Shown here one piece after another: positions 53,800-63,162 of a stretch of 64,000 nucleotides of DNA (position 1 is the first letter of the stretch; each line of letters opens with the position of its first letter). The DNA is from JANXQG01 sp963804375 (GTDB lineage: Bacteria; Planctomycetota; Planctomycetia; Pirellulales; Thermoguttaceae): NCBI GenBank assembly GCA_963804375.1, contig CAWDQE010000019.1:558001-622000 (forward strand), given 5' to 3'. Below the pieces are notes generated by a model, which had not been told where the DNA came from, did no database searches, and worked only from the letters and a program-made list of their open reading frames with translations. Both the position numbers and the translations under genes were made by a program.

Positions 53800-56127
53800 C
53801 TACTTGCCGGCCAACAATTCCGCAATCGCCTTGCGGACGACTCCAGCCGGAATCGCATAGCTGGCGGTGCGGTCGGCACGGGCGATGTTCAGACCGATCG
53901 TCCGGCCGTCGAGATCCACCACCGGGCCGCCGCACTGCGCGGCTTGCAGCACCGTGTCGTGCGTCAAGGCGTTCGGGAAACTGTTATGCCGCTTGCTGAC
54001 CGTTCCGCCGGCCTCACTCAAGTGAGTCAACGAGTCGCCGTTCATCTTCGGCGCCATCTGGTCGGACGACACCAGATCGACCTTCAGCTTCATCGGCTTG
54101 CCGTCGCGAGTGATTTCCATCGTCACCTTGTCGCCCGGCTTGTACTTGCCCATGACCTGATTGACGTCCTTGAAGTCTGGCGTCTTCTGTCCGTCGATAT
54201 TCACGATCACGTCGCCCGGCTTCAGGCCAGCCTTGGCCGCAGGCAGATTGGGGGTGACTTCTTTGACGCGGGCGTCCTTGGCCGTCTGATCCATCATCAC
54301 GCCGACGATGGCCCGATTCTTGAGCAGAATCTTCGGCGCGTCGGGAATGGCGCGGGCCGGGATGCTGACAACGCCCAGGCCAAGCACGTCTTTTTCGGCA
54401 GCGGGCGTGATCAGCCAACTGCCGGGGACCGGCGGATCGCCGTCGGCCCAGGTGATGGGCACAAGGTCATTGGCATCAACCTTCAGCAAAGCAAGGTCGT
54501 CATCGGTCTTGGATTTGACGATGCTTGCCGACAGCTCCCTCGAGCCAATCTTGCACGACAACTTGCCGTGGACCTCGCTGGCTTTGGTGACGATGTATCC
54601 GTCTTTGCGGACCACCGTTCCCAAGGCGGCCGGTTTGCCGTCGCAGAGAACGACGACCGTGCTCCGGCCGGCCTGGGCGGCGATCGGGGCGATGTCCTTC
54701 AGAAGGCCCGGACTCGATTTGCCGTACTCCAACTCGGAGGCATGGCCTCGCCTCTGCATGGCACCGAGCAGGCCCTGGAAATTCTTGGCGTTTTCGGGCG
54801 TCATGCGGAGACGGTAGCGGCCGTTGCCCATGGGCTCGGAGTTCTCAAGCATTTCGCGGAGCTTGGCTAATTGGTCCTTGCCATCGTTGGCAGTTGGTCC
54901 GGGCGCGGTCTTCGATGGTTCGGCCTGGTTCGAGCCGGCAGTCGACTTTGCCGGCGGATTCTCGCCCGACTTCGGCTTGGCGGAATCGGCGGCCAGGGCC
55001 TTCTTCTCCCATTGGTCCATCAGTTGGTGCATCTGCTCCGGCGTGACCATCATCGTGCCGTTCTTGATCAGGCCCAGGACTTCCGGGTCGCCGGCCAGCA
55101 ACCGGTCCTGGAAGAGTCTCTGGAACTTGAGGAAGTCCAGCGGTTTATTGGCGGCACTGACGGCGGGTGGAGGCGCGGTCTTGGCAGCGCCGCCCGCGGG
55201 CGGCGATTTTTCCCACTTGGCAATCAACCGATCGATGTCAGCGGGTGTGAGATTGAGGCGGCCGTCCTTCATCAGATCGCGGACCTCCGGATCGCCGGCC
55301 GTCAGCCTTTGCAAGAGCAGTTCACGGAACTTCTTGAGCTTCTCAGGGCTGGGCATACCATTGGCAGCGTGCAGGTCAGCGGGAGTGCCGATCGCCTTGC
55401 CGGCGAGGAGGTCGTTCCACTGTTCGCGGTAGACATCGATCGGCACATGCTGATTTTGATCCACGTTCATACCGATGTTGGAATGGACGCCGATCACGCG
55501 GCCGTCCAGATCGAACAGTGGTCCGCCTGAATCGCCGGAGATGACAGTAGCATCGGTGACGAGAAATCGGGCGCCCTTGCCGGAATTGAGGACTCGCCCC
55601 AGGCGGATGGGCGGCGTACGGCCCTGCTGAATGCCGCCGGGATGGCCCAAGGCCATGCACCAGGTGCCCGGCTTGATATCGTCGGAATGGCCCATTTCGA
55701 CGTGCGGCCACTTGCCGGGCTCGGTGATTCTTGCCAGACCGGAATCGCGTGAGAAGTTCGCGCCCAGGGCCTTGGCCGCGGCGCGGCGGCCATCGGGGAA
55801 GATCACCGTCAACTCGCTGCCAGGCTTGGCGAGGACGTGGCCGACGGTGAGGATCAGGCCGTCTTCGCTTACCACGACGCCGCTGCCCTCACCCAACCGG
55901 CCATTGGTGGCCAGCGACTGGTTGATGACTCCCACGGTTGACCCTACGACACGTGCGGCCACGTCGCGGCTCTTCGCCTCGACCCGCTTGAGGGCGGCCA
56001 CGGTGATTGGGTCGCTGGCTTGCACCGGGCGGGAGACGAAACTCGCCAGGGCAAGCAGGGCACCGAGAATGCGGAGTGAGATCAAGTAGATCGTTTGGCT
56101 CGAGCGTCGAGTGGGCAGGCGGGACAT
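53800..56127 (-). CDS. HtrA-like serine protease with a second, degenerate protease domain and PDZ
   Basis: From Met 56127 the 775-residue protein has an N-terminal signal/anchor (LISLRILGALLALASFVSRP) and a trypsin-like domain with a full triad: H97 in LTVGHVLA, D128 in FSRDSGLARI and S200 in VISGDSGGPLFD. A helical, Pro-rich linker contains two similar ~35-residue units (LLAGDPEVLGLIKNGTMMVT and LTAGDPEVRDLMKDGRLNLT). A second trypsin-like domain has lost key residues: VTKASEVHG where H is expected and AAQCGGPVVDLDGR where GDSGG is expected. A PDZ domain (PAAKAGLKPGDVIVNIDGQK) lies inside it. It would act in the periplasm in protein quality control or processing (inference). Confidence 0.85.
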   Translation of the reverse strand: MSRLPTRRSSQTIYLISLRILGALLALASFVSRPVQASDPITVAALKRVEAKSRDVAARVVGSTVGVINQSLATNGRLGEGSGVVVSEDGLILTVGHVLAKPGSELTVIFPDGRRAAAKALGANFSRDSGLARITEPGKWPHVEMGHSDDIKPGTWCMALGHPGGIQQGRTPPIRLGRVLNSGKGARFLVTDATVISGDSGGPLFDLDGRVIGVHSNIGMNVDQNQHVPIDVYREQWNDLLAGKAIGTPADLHAANGMPSPEKLKKFRELLLQRLTAGDPEVRDLMKDGRLNLTPADIDRLIAKWEKSPPAGGAAKTAPPPAVSAANKPLDFLKFQRLFQDRLLAGDPEVLGLIKNGTMMVTPEQMHQLMDQWEKKALAADSAKPKSGENPPAKSTAGSNQAEPSKTAPGPTANDGKDQLAKLREMLENSEPMGNGRYRLRMTPENAKNFQGLLGAMQRRGHASELEYGKSSPGLLKDIAPIAAQAGRSTVVVLCDGKPAALGTVVRKDGYIVTKASEVHGKLSCKIGSRELSASIVKSKTDDDLALLKVDANDLVPITWADGDPPVPGSWLITPAAEKDVLGLGVVSIPARAIPDAPKILLKNRAIVGVMMDQTAKDARVKEVTPNLPAAKAGLKPGDVIVNIDGQKTPDFKDVNQVMGKYKPGDKVTMEITRDGKPMKLKVDLVSSDQMAPKMNGDSLTHLSEAGGTVSKRHNSFPNALTHDTVLQAAQCGGPVVDLDGRTIGLNIARADRTASYAIPAGVVRKAIAELLAGK

Positions 56128-56275
56128 GGCATGAATCCAAAGGTGGGGATGGGGTGGATCGCGGTGGGGCCAGACGGAAGTATTCTCTATTGTTGCCACA
56201 AAGAAGCAAATCTTTCCAGTGCGAATTTAGAATTCTTTCCCAAGATCCTTGTTCCCGCGCTCTGCGCGGGAACGC

Positions 56276-56644
56276 GTCATTGTGGCCGGTCTCTGACCGA
56301 GCCACAGCCTCGACCGAAGGTCTCGTGAGCAAATAGGGAGACCTTCGGTCCGACGAATCGGCGGGGTCGGGAGACCCTCGCCAAACCGGGCAACACACGT
56401 CATTGTGGCCGGTCTCTGACCGAGCCACACCCTCGACCGAAGGTCTCGTGAGCAAATAGGGAGACCTTCGATCGGACGAATCGGCGGGGTCGGGAGACCC
56501 TCGCCAAACCGGGCAACATACGTCATTGTGGCCGGTCTCTGACCGAGCCACACCCTCGACCGAAGGTCTCGTGAGCAAATAGGGAAACCTTCGGTCGGAC
56601 GAATCGGCGGGGTCGGGAGACCCTCGCCAAACCGGGCAACTTCA
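56276..56644. repeat. Three tandem copies of a 123-bp hairpin repeat
   Basis: Units begin with gtcattgtggccggtctctg at 56276, 56399 and 56522, differing by only a few bases. Each contains a 13-bp inverted repeat (gaccgaaggtctc ... gagacc ttcggtc) around gtgagcaaatag. Because 123 is a multiple of three, ORFs run through all copies but have no protein character. The array fills the gap between the divergent protease and methyltransferase genes. Confidence 0.9.
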
Positions 56645-56659
56645 GCTATCATATTTGAC

Positions 56660-57778
56660 ATGAAGTCGCCGCTAAATCGAGGCGGATTACGGTTCTACCT
56701 CGTCACTATCGGCTTGGTCGTCGGCACGCTTTGGGCTGGCACGACCAGTCCCCACACAATTCTGGCCGGTCTCCCATTCCTAATTCTGGGGGCATGGCTG
56801 CACACTTGGGCCAAGGGCTGTTTGCGGCAAAACCGGGTCGTCGCCACAATCGGACCGTATCGCTTTGTGCGGCACCCGTTCTACCTGGCCAACGCCTTGC
56901 TCGACGCCGGAATTGTGGTGATGGCGGGCTGGTGGCCGCTGGCCCCCCTACTGCCGGTGTGGTGGCTGGCGATCTATCTGCCGGTGATTCGCGGCGAGGA
57001 ACGCTATCTGACGGAGAATTTTCCGGACGATTATCCGCAGTATAAGCGGCGGGTTCCTGCTTTGATCCCCCGGCGCCGCCCACTACCCTATACGGGTGAC
57101 GGTTTTCGCTGGAGCAATCCCAACATCGCCGGCGGGGAAGAACTTCCACGGGTGGCGCGAATCCTGGCCTATCCGCTCCTGTTCTTCGTGGTCCAAGGTC
57201 TCGCCGACCATGGGTACATGGTGCCCGGCCGGTTGACTTGGCTCGACAACGGATGGAACCTGACCGGGCTTGCCGGGCTAATCATGTTTCACCTGCTGGC
57301 TTTGGAACTTCACGGGCATCAACGCCAAAAGCGTTGGATCCTGCCGCCGGCAATGCGGCGCCCGATTCTGCGTGTCGTGGCGAGTGCCGCCGTTCTGGCG
57401 TCGGTTTACTATGTTCCGGGCCCCAGGACGAGCTTGGAAAATTATGTTCCCATCGGCGGGGCTGTCTTGCTGCTGCTGTCGGTGCCGGTTTTTTCACGGC
57501 GACCGGCCCGAGCGGTGATGGCCGAGATGCTCGCGTTGTTGGGCGTGATCGCTGCGGGCGAATTGCTGTGGCTTGCCCCGATCCTGGTGGTGGTCTACGC
57601 AGCCTGGTTTCTCGATTTCAAACTTGCCTCCGTGCCATCGACGGACGGTCCGAGCGATGCGGCAAGTCCCCCGCCATTCTGGCCTTATTTCTACCCGATT
57701 CTTGCGGTTGCCAGTGCCGCGGTCATCGGAGTAAAGCTGGTTGGACACGTATGGCCTTCCCATCTGGTAGTATTTTAG
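56660..57778 (+). CDS. Isoprenylcysteine/phospholipid methyltransferase-like membrane protein
   Basis: The 372-residue protein has an N-terminal ICMT/PEMT-type methyltransferase region: helix GAWLHTWAKGC, the core GPYRFVRHPFYLANALLDAG, and GEERYLTENFPDDYPQYKRR (the E-x(n)-Y-x-Y motif). These are the conserved SAM-binding features of small integral-membrane methyltransferases. The second half has about six more hydrophobic helices of unknown role, so it is longer than usual. Substrate is unknown. The tandem 123-bp array ends 15 bp before the start codon and must include or displace the promoter. Confidence 0.82.
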   Translation: MKSPLNRGGLRFYLVTIGLVVGTLWAGTTSPHTILAGLPFLILGAWLHTWAKGCLRQNRVVATIGPYRFVRHPFYLANALLDAGIVVMAGWWPLAPLLPVWWLAIYLPVIRGEERYLTENFPDDYPQYKRRVPALIPRRRPLPYTGDGFRWSNPNIAGGEELPRVARILAYPLLFFVVQGLADHGYMVPGRLTWLDNGWNLTGLAGLIMFHLLALELHGHQRQKRWILPPAMRRPILRVVASAAVLASVYYVPGPRTSLENYVPIGGAVLLLLSVPVFSRRPARAVMAEMLALLGVIAAGELLWLAPILVVVYAAWFLDFKLASVPSTDGPSDAASPPPFWPYFYPILAVASAAVIGVKLVGHVWPSHLVVF

Positions 57779-57784
57779 CGAGGA

Positions 57785-57931
57785 ATTCCGCTCAGCCCTC
57801 CGGGGGAGGGCTAGGGTGAGGGTTTGAGATATGGTAGTATTTTCAACCACCTGGCAGAATCGCAGAAACGTTGTACGTCAGGCTTTCCAGCCTGACAATT
57901 AACCGGACGAGGTCAGGCTGGAAAGCCTGAC
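57785..57931. repeat. Cluster of intergenic hairpin repeats
   Basis: The gap before the HAD gene holds an agccctcc...ggagggct hairpin (about 57793-57812) and two REP-like palindromes, gtcaggctttccagcctgac (57877-57896) and gtcaggctggaaagcctgac (57912-57931), in opposite loop orientation. The latter is identical to the copy within the 37.6-kb glycosidase gene. Confidence 0.75.
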
Positions 57932-57954
57932 CTACTGTGTCTCCCGAGAAAAAC

Positions 57955-58913
57955 ATGCCACCGTTTGTCGGTCTTGTCGAGTTTAGTGCGGGGTTCCGTC
58001 CCCGGCCGGATATCCGTTATGTGTTGTTCGATTTCGACGGCACTCTCTCGCTGATCCGCCAGGGCTGGCCGGAAGTGATGGTGCCGATGTTCGTCGAGAT
58101 GCTGCCGCGAAAGGGCGGCGAGACCGACGCCAACCTGCGGCGACTGGCCTACGACGACATCATGCGGCTGAATGGCAAGCAGACGATTTTCCAGATGATT
58201 CAACTGGCCGAGCGGATAGCCCAGCGCGGCGGCGCCCGCGCGAGCCGTTGTGGTACAAGCACGAATACCTCCGCCGCCTCGACCAGCGGATCGGCGACCG
58301 GGTCGAGGGGCTGCGGAGCGGAAGACTCCGACCCGACAACCTGCTGGTCCACGGCAGCCGGCAACTCCTGGAGCAGCTTTCCGCCCGGGGGCTTACGCTC
58401 TACCTGGCCAGCGGCACCGACGAGCCGCCGGTAAAGGCCGAGGCCGAATTGCTCGACGTAGCCCGCTACTTCGGACCGCGGATCTACGGGGCGCGGGACG
58501 ACTATCAGAACTTCTCCAAGCAAATGGTCATCGAGCGCATCCTTCGCGAAAACGCCATCTCGGGCGAGCGGCTGCTGGCCTTCGGCGACGGTTACGTGGA
58601 AATCCAGAACACCAAGGCCGTGGGCGGATTGGCCGTCGCCGTGGCCAGCGATGAGGCGAACAACGGCTCCGGACGCATGGATCCCTGGAAGCGGCAGCGG
58701 CTCTTGGGCGTCGGCGCGGATTGCGTGATCCCCGACTATCGGGACGCCGAAGCCCTCCTGTGCCGCCTGACAAGTGCAGACCCGCAGACCGTAGGGTGGG
58801 CCGAGCGCAGCGAGTCCCGCCAAGATACACTTCAAATCAAGGATGGTGGGACTCGCTGCGCTCGGCCCACCTTACCCGGCCTGCAGTCAAGTGCGGATGG
58901 AGGCCTAGTATGA
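57955..58913 (+). pseudogene. HAD-family phosphatase, one frameshift
   Basis: Motif I VLFDFDGTLSLIR (nucleophile D in DFDGT), motif II LYLASGTDEPP and motif IV region LLAFGDGYVEIQNTKAVGG identify a HAD-superfamily hydrolase. The frame breaks near 58243 (between IAQRGGA and LWYKHEYLRRLDQRIG), where one base seems missing. The C-terminus is extended by a translated repeat (VGWAERSES...GGTRCARPTL) that forms a 28-bp hairpin. The stop overlaps the start of the next gene (ATGA). It probably acts on a phosphosugar with the downstream PfkB kinase (inference). Confidence 0.8.
58795..58871. repeat. Long hairpin repeat inside the end of the HAD gene
   Basis: Arms at 58795-58822 (ggtgggccgagcgcagcgag...) and 58844-58871 are reverse complements over 28 bp with one mismatch, with a 21-bp loop. 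The repeat adds about 35 codons to the HAD reading frame. Similar translated repeats (WAERSES...TRCARP) are familiar from planctomycete genomes. Confidence 0.85.
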
Positions 58914-60025
58914 GCTGGTCCGGCTTCCCGTCCGATCCTCGTCAACCCCAAGTCTATCCGCTGGCCCAGCGCAAAAGTCTCACGCGCGTGGAGGAAATCC
59001 TTGTTGATCCGGCTGCCACGCCACCGCCGCTGGACGCGCGATTGTCGGCCGCACTAGACGACCTGGCGGCCAAGATTCGCGCAGCCCGGCAGCGTAAGGC
59101 CGCGGTGATGCTTATCTATGGCGCCCACCTTGTCAAGAATGGCGCCGCACCAATCGTCAATGCCCTGATGGCCCAAGGTTGGCTCACGCATTTGGCCACG
59201 AACGGCGCCGGCACGATCCACGATTGGGAATATGCCTGGTTGGGCCGCTCGACGGAAAGCGTCCGCAACGGCGTCGCCGAGGGCTGCTTTGGCACCTGGG
59301 ACGAAACGGGCCGCAACATCCACATCGCCCTGCTTGAAGCGGGGCTGAGGGCAGTAGGCTACGGACGGGCCCTTGGCCGATTCATCGAAGAAGACGGCGC
59401 GACGCTGCCAACGCCCAAAGAGTTGGAAGACGCCATCCGCAGCGACCCGGCGGATTCCCTCACGGCCGCGCGGGCCGATTTGCTCGCGGCCATGCACGAA
59501 CACCACTTGCCGGCTGGCCGCTACACGGTGCAACACCGCTGGAAAGAGACCTCGATCCTGGCTGCCGCCTTCCGCCACGGCGTGCCGATGAGCGTGCACC
59601 CGGGCGTCGGCTACGACATCATCGCTACGCATCCGATGTTCCACGGCGCGGCGATCGGCCGCGCAGCGCAGCGCGATTTCGCCCAATTCACCCACGCGGC
59701 GGATCGTTTGGACGGCGGCGTTGTCCTCTCGGTCGGTTCGGCCATCATGGGGCCACAGGTTTTCGAAAAGAGCCTGAGCTGCGTCAACAATTTCCGTCTC
59801 CAGGAAGGGCGGCCGATCGTCGCCGGCCACACGATCTGTGTCGTCGATCTCCAGGACGGCGGCGGCTGGGATTGGACCACGGGCGAACCGCCAAAGACCA
59901 ATCCCGCCTATTATCTCCGCTTCTGCAAGAGCTACTCCCGCATGGGCGGAGACATGCGCTATCTTCAATGTGATAATCTCGCATTTGTTCATCATCTGTT
60001 TTCCCGTTTGACCGGACCCCCATGA
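58910..60025 (+). CDS. Deoxyhypusine-synthase-like protein in a HAD/PfkB operon
   Basis: The 371-residue protein (start 58910, overlapping the HAD stop) carries VMLIYGAHLVKNGAAPIVNA, THLATNGAGTIHDWEYAWLG and VRNGVAEGCFGTWDETGRNI. The GAH-VKNG and THLATNGAGxIHD phrases are those of the NAD-binding region of deoxyhypusine synthase. Later VPMSVHPGVGYDIIATHPMF and GGVVLSVGSAIMGPQVFEKS fit the same fold. The catalytic lysine block of true deoxyhypusine synthase is not obvious, and bacteria lack eIF5A, so another NAD-dependent reaction is likely. Its stop overlaps the PfkB gene start (ATGA). Confidence 0.75.
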   Translation: MSWSGFPSDPRQPQVYPLAQRKSLTRVEEILVDPAATPPPLDARLSAALDDLAAKIRAARQRKAAVMLIYGAHLVKNGAAPIVNALMAQGWLTHLATNGAGTIHDWEYAWLGRSTESVRNGVAEGCFGTWDETGRNIHIALLEAGLRAVGYGRALGRFIEEDGATLPTPKELEDAIRSDPADSLTAARADLLAAMHEHHLPAGRYTVQHRWKETSILAAAFRHGVPMSVHPGVGYDIIATHPMFHGAAIGRAAQRDFAQFTHAADRLDGGVVLSVGSAIMGPQVFEKSLSCVNNFRLQEGRPIVAGHTICVVDLQDGGGWDWTTGEPPKTNPAYYLRFCKSYSRMGGDMRYLQCDNLAFVHHLFSRLTGPP

Positions 60026-61041
60026 ATTCCATACAATTCCACGAGATTACCGGCCGCTATAGCCACTTGTCGATCGCCGTGCTGGGGGATTTCTGTCTCG
60101 ACCGCTACCTGGAGATCGATCCAGCCCTCGTAGAAACCTCGCTCGAAACCGGCCTCAGCGTATTCAACGTTGTGCGGGTGCGGGCCCAACCCGGCGGGGC
60201 GGGCACGGTACTCAATAACCTTGTCGCCCTGGGCATCGGCCGGATTATTCCCCTGGGGTTTGCCGGCGAGGACGGCGAGGGCTTCGAGCTGGTCCGCGCC
60301 ATGCAGCGGATGCCGGGCGTCTGCATCGACCGCTTCCTGCAGACGCCGTTGCGCCGCACATTTACCTACTGCAAGCCGCTGGTGGTCGAGCCCGGCAGGC
60401 CGCCGCGGGAACTCAACCGCCTGGACAGCAAGAACTGGACGCCCACGCCGGCCGAAGTCGAGCGGCAACTCATCGCCGGCGTGGGCGACGAGTCCCAGCG
60501 GATCGATGCCCTGGTGATCATGGACCAGGTTGACGCGGCTGGGACCGGCGTGTTGACGGCAGGTGTGCTGGATGCCGTGAGAGAGATCGCCCGGTTGCGT
60601 CCGCAATTGCGGATTCTGGCCGATAGCCGGCGGGGTCTACGCGGTTACCCGGCGGTTTGTTGGAAGATGAATCGTGCCGAACTGGGGAAGCTTTGCGGCG
60701 GGGGTCCGCCAGCGGACGTCGAACACGTTTCCCGCGCGGCACGGGAACTTGCCGTGCGGAACGGCCGCGACGTGTTCGTGACCCTTGCGGAAGATGGTAT
60801 CGTGGCCGCCACGCCCGACGGCCAGGCGGTCCACGCTGCGGCGCTGCCGGTCTGCGGCGAGATCGACATCGTCGGGGCGGGTGACGCGGTCACCGCCAAC
60901 CTGGCCGCCGCCTTGGCAGCCGGCGCAGCGCCCTTAGAAGCCCTGCAAGTGGCCAGCGCAGCGGCGTCGGTCGTTATCCACCAACTCGGCACAACCGGCA
61001 CGGCGTCGGTCGCTCAAATTGCGGAAATACTGGGCGTGTGA
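60022..61041 (+). CDS. PfkB family carbohydrate kinase
   Basis: The 339-residue protein has the PfkB opening LSIAVLGDFCLDRYLEIDPA, the sugar-side motif VRAQPGGAGTVLNNLVALGI (PGGAGN-like), GFAGEDGEGFEL, and the ATP/anion-hole motif EIDIVGAGDAVTANLAAALA, whose GAGD holds the catalytic Asp. It is closest in look to heptose/ribokinase-type enzymes (RfaE1-like). The start overlaps the upstream gene by ATGA. It would phosphorylate a sugar whose phosphate could be removed or traded by the HAD protein. Confidence 0.88.
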   Translation: MNSIQFHEITGRYSHLSIAVLGDFCLDRYLEIDPALVETSLETGLSVFNVVRVRAQPGGAGTVLNNLVALGIGRIIPLGFAGEDGEGFELVRAMQRMPGVCIDRFLQTPLRRTFTYCKPLVVEPGRPPRELNRLDSKNWTPTPAEVERQLIAGVGDESQRIDALVIMDQVDAAGTGVLTAGVLDAVREIARLRPQLRILADSRRGLRGYPAVCWKMNRAELGKLCGGGPPADVEHVSRAARELAVRNGRDVFVTLAEDGIVAATPDGQAVHAAALPVCGEIDIVGAGDAVTANLAAALAAGAAPLEALQVASAAASVVIHQLGTTGTASVAQIAEILGV

Positions 61042-61117
61042 ATTTGCAATGCGCGCCGGCCTGTGGTTTACTATCGCGACCGTTGCAAATCGATCTCCAC
61101 ATCAAAAGGAAACCACC

Positions 61118-63139
61118 ATGCGACATCCGACACTTGTCCTCGTTACAGCCGTTCTCGGATTGGCCGCCGTCGCCCGCGGCGGCGAACCGGTAACGCTCCC
61201 GGGCTTGCTGGCGGAAATGGTCGATCGCGATAGCCTGGCCCGATTACCTGCCCCGGCCTTCCGCTGTCTTCAGGCCAGCAGCTACGACCGGGCACAAACG
61301 GATCCCGCCGATCCCAAGACCTGGTTCGCCAACCACGATTATGAGCAGTTCATCCGCACCGAAACCAACGAGGGCCGGAAGGAATGGGTTGTCATGGAAC
61401 ACCAGGGGCCGGGCTGCATTGCCCGCTTCTGGATTCCCCTGCTTGGGGCGAAAAACAACCAGTTGATCCGCTTCTACTTCGACGGCGCCAAGACGCCATC
61501 CCCGGCGCTGAAGATCAACGACCTGCTTAGCGGACGCGGTTTCGTCAAGCCGCCGTTCGCCTTCGTGGCTTCCGACGAAAAGGCTACCGAGGGCGTCGGC
61601 GCCGACCTCTACCTGCCGATCCCCTTCGCCTCCGGCTGCAAGATCACGCTCGATCAATTGCCGTTCTACTACAACATCAACTATCGGGCCTACGAGCCGG
61701 GCACGAAAGTGAAGACCTTCACGATGGCCGATTACGAAGCGGCTGCCGAGAAGCTGGAGCAAACCTCGAAAGCACTCGATCGCACCGCACACGTGTCCCT
61801 GGCGCCGCCGGCTTACGAAGCCCGACGGAAGGTATCGCCGGGGGCGGATCTGCCGGCCGACCTGCCTTCCGGGAGCTATGCCGTTCGGACGCTGGAAGTC
61901 CAAATTGACCCGAAAGACGCCCCGCAGGTGTTGCGTTCCGCCGTGCTTGTGGCGACCTTCGACGGAGAGCCTACGATCTGGTGCCCGCTGGGCGAGTTTT
62001 TTGGCTGCGGCACGCGGCTCCGTCCGGTCGAGGACTGGGACCGCAGCGTGGCCGCGGACGGCAAGCTGACAGCCCGTTGGGTAATGCCGTACCAGAAATC
62101 GGGCATCATTGCCATCAAGAACCTGGGGAAGAAAGGCGTCGCGGTCCGTCTCGCCGCATCCCTCGGTCCCTGGAAGTGGAACGATCGCTCGATGCACTTC
62201 CATGCCAGTTGGCGGCACCAGTACCCGATCGAAACCAAGGCGGCCGCCGGCACGATGGATTGGAACTACCTGGAAACCACCGGCCAGGGAGTTTATGTCG
62301 GCGATACGTTGACGGCCTTCAGCCCCTCGCCCGCCTGGTATGGCGAGGGCGATGAGCGGGTCTATGTCGACGGCGAGAAGCTGCCCTCGCACATGGGCAC
62401 GGGCACCGAGGACTATTACGGCTATGCCTGGGGCATGGCGCGGCACTTCGGCTCGCCGTTCATTTCCATGCCGCAGCGCGACGGCGCAAGCCGCGAGGAT
62501 TGGCGGGGCTACACGACGACCTCGCGGCTGCGGCTGCTGGACGGCGTTCCCTGGCAGCGCTCGCTGAAGTTCGACATGGAGATCTGGGACTGGGCCGCCA
62601 CGAAGCTCGCCTACTCGGTGGGCACCTTCTGGTACGCCCGTCCCGGCGCCGGCAGCAATCGCCGTCCCATGCCGGAAGAGGCGGCCCGCCCGATCCCGGA
62701 GCTGCCGGCGAGGTTCAAGATCACCGGGGCCGTCGAGTGCGAGCAGATGAAAATCGTCGCCAAATCGAAGGGCTTGCCGGTCGAGACGCAAACCGACATC
62801 CTCGAATGGAGCAACGCCACCCAACTCTTCGTCCGCGGCAACAGGGTCGGCGACTTTGTCGAGCTGCTTATTCCGGCCGATCGCACGGGGCCGAAGAAGA
62901 TCGTCTTGCACGCCACGAAGAGTTGGGACTACGGCATCCTGCGGTTCAGCGTCAATGGGCAGGCCGCGAAAGACTACGATGCCTACAACGCCACGTCGGT
63001 TCTCAGTGGGCCGATCGAGTTGGGCACGTTCGCGCCCAAAGACGGCCGATTCATCCTCCGCGTCGAGGTCGTCGGCGCGAACCCTGCCGCCAAGGGCACC
63101 AAGGCCTATTTCGGCTTGGACGCGGTGACGCTGCATTGA
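61118..63139 (+). CDS. Secreted GH172 (DUF2961) glycoside hydrolase
   Basis: From Met 61118 (AAAAGGAAA upstream) a signal peptide (RHPTLVLVTAVLGLAAVARG) leads a 673-residue protein. It has DUF2961/GH172 features: VVMEHQGPGCIARFWIPLLG, RFYFDGAKTPSPALKINDLL, the double jelly-roll core, and the catalytic-site motif HMGTGTEDYYGYAWGMARHF with an acidic residue. GH172 enzymes act on difructose anhydrides or on arabinofuranosides. The exact substrate is not evident. It is followed after 23 bp by a GH130 gene, suggesting one saccharide-degradation unit. Confidence 0.87.
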   Translation: MRHPTLVLVTAVLGLAAVARGGEPVTLPGLLAEMVDRDSLARLPAPAFRCLQASSYDRAQTDPADPKTWFANHDYEQFIRTETNEGRKEWVVMEHQGPGCIARFWIPLLGAKNNQLIRFYFDGAKTPSPALKINDLLSGRGFVKPPFAFVASDEKATEGVGADLYLPIPFASGCKITLDQLPFYYNINYRAYEPGTKVKTFTMADYEAAAEKLEQTSKALDRTAHVSLAPPAYEARRKVSPGADLPADLPSGSYAVRTLEVQIDPKDAPQVLRSAVLVATFDGEPTIWCPLGEFFGCGTRLRPVEDWDRSVAADGKLTARWVMPYQKSGIIAIKNLGKKGVAVRLAASLGPWKWNDRSMHFHASWRHQYPIETKAAAGTMDWNYLETTGQGVYVGDTLTAFSPSPAWYGEGDERVYVDGEKLPSHMGTGTEDYYGYAWGMARHFGSPFISMPQRDGASREDWRGYTTTSRLRLLDGVPWQRSLKFDMEIWDWAATKLAYSVGTFWYARPGAGSNRRPMPEEAARPIPELPARFKITGAVECEQMKIVAKSKGLPVETQTDILEWSNATQLFVRGNRVGDFVELLIPADRTGPKKIVLHATKSWDYGILRFSVNGQAAKDYDAYNATSVLSGPIELGTFAPKDGRFILRVEVVGANPAAKGTKAYFGLDAVTLH

Positions 63140-63162
63140 CAACCAGCCTGGAGAGCCACTCG

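Noticed and set aside
56227..56661. 144-codon minus-strand ORF with repeated motif, possible repeat protein or CRISPR
   Set aside because: Unit length of 123 bp keeps frames open by chance; units have no spacer/repeat alternation and are simple tandem copies.
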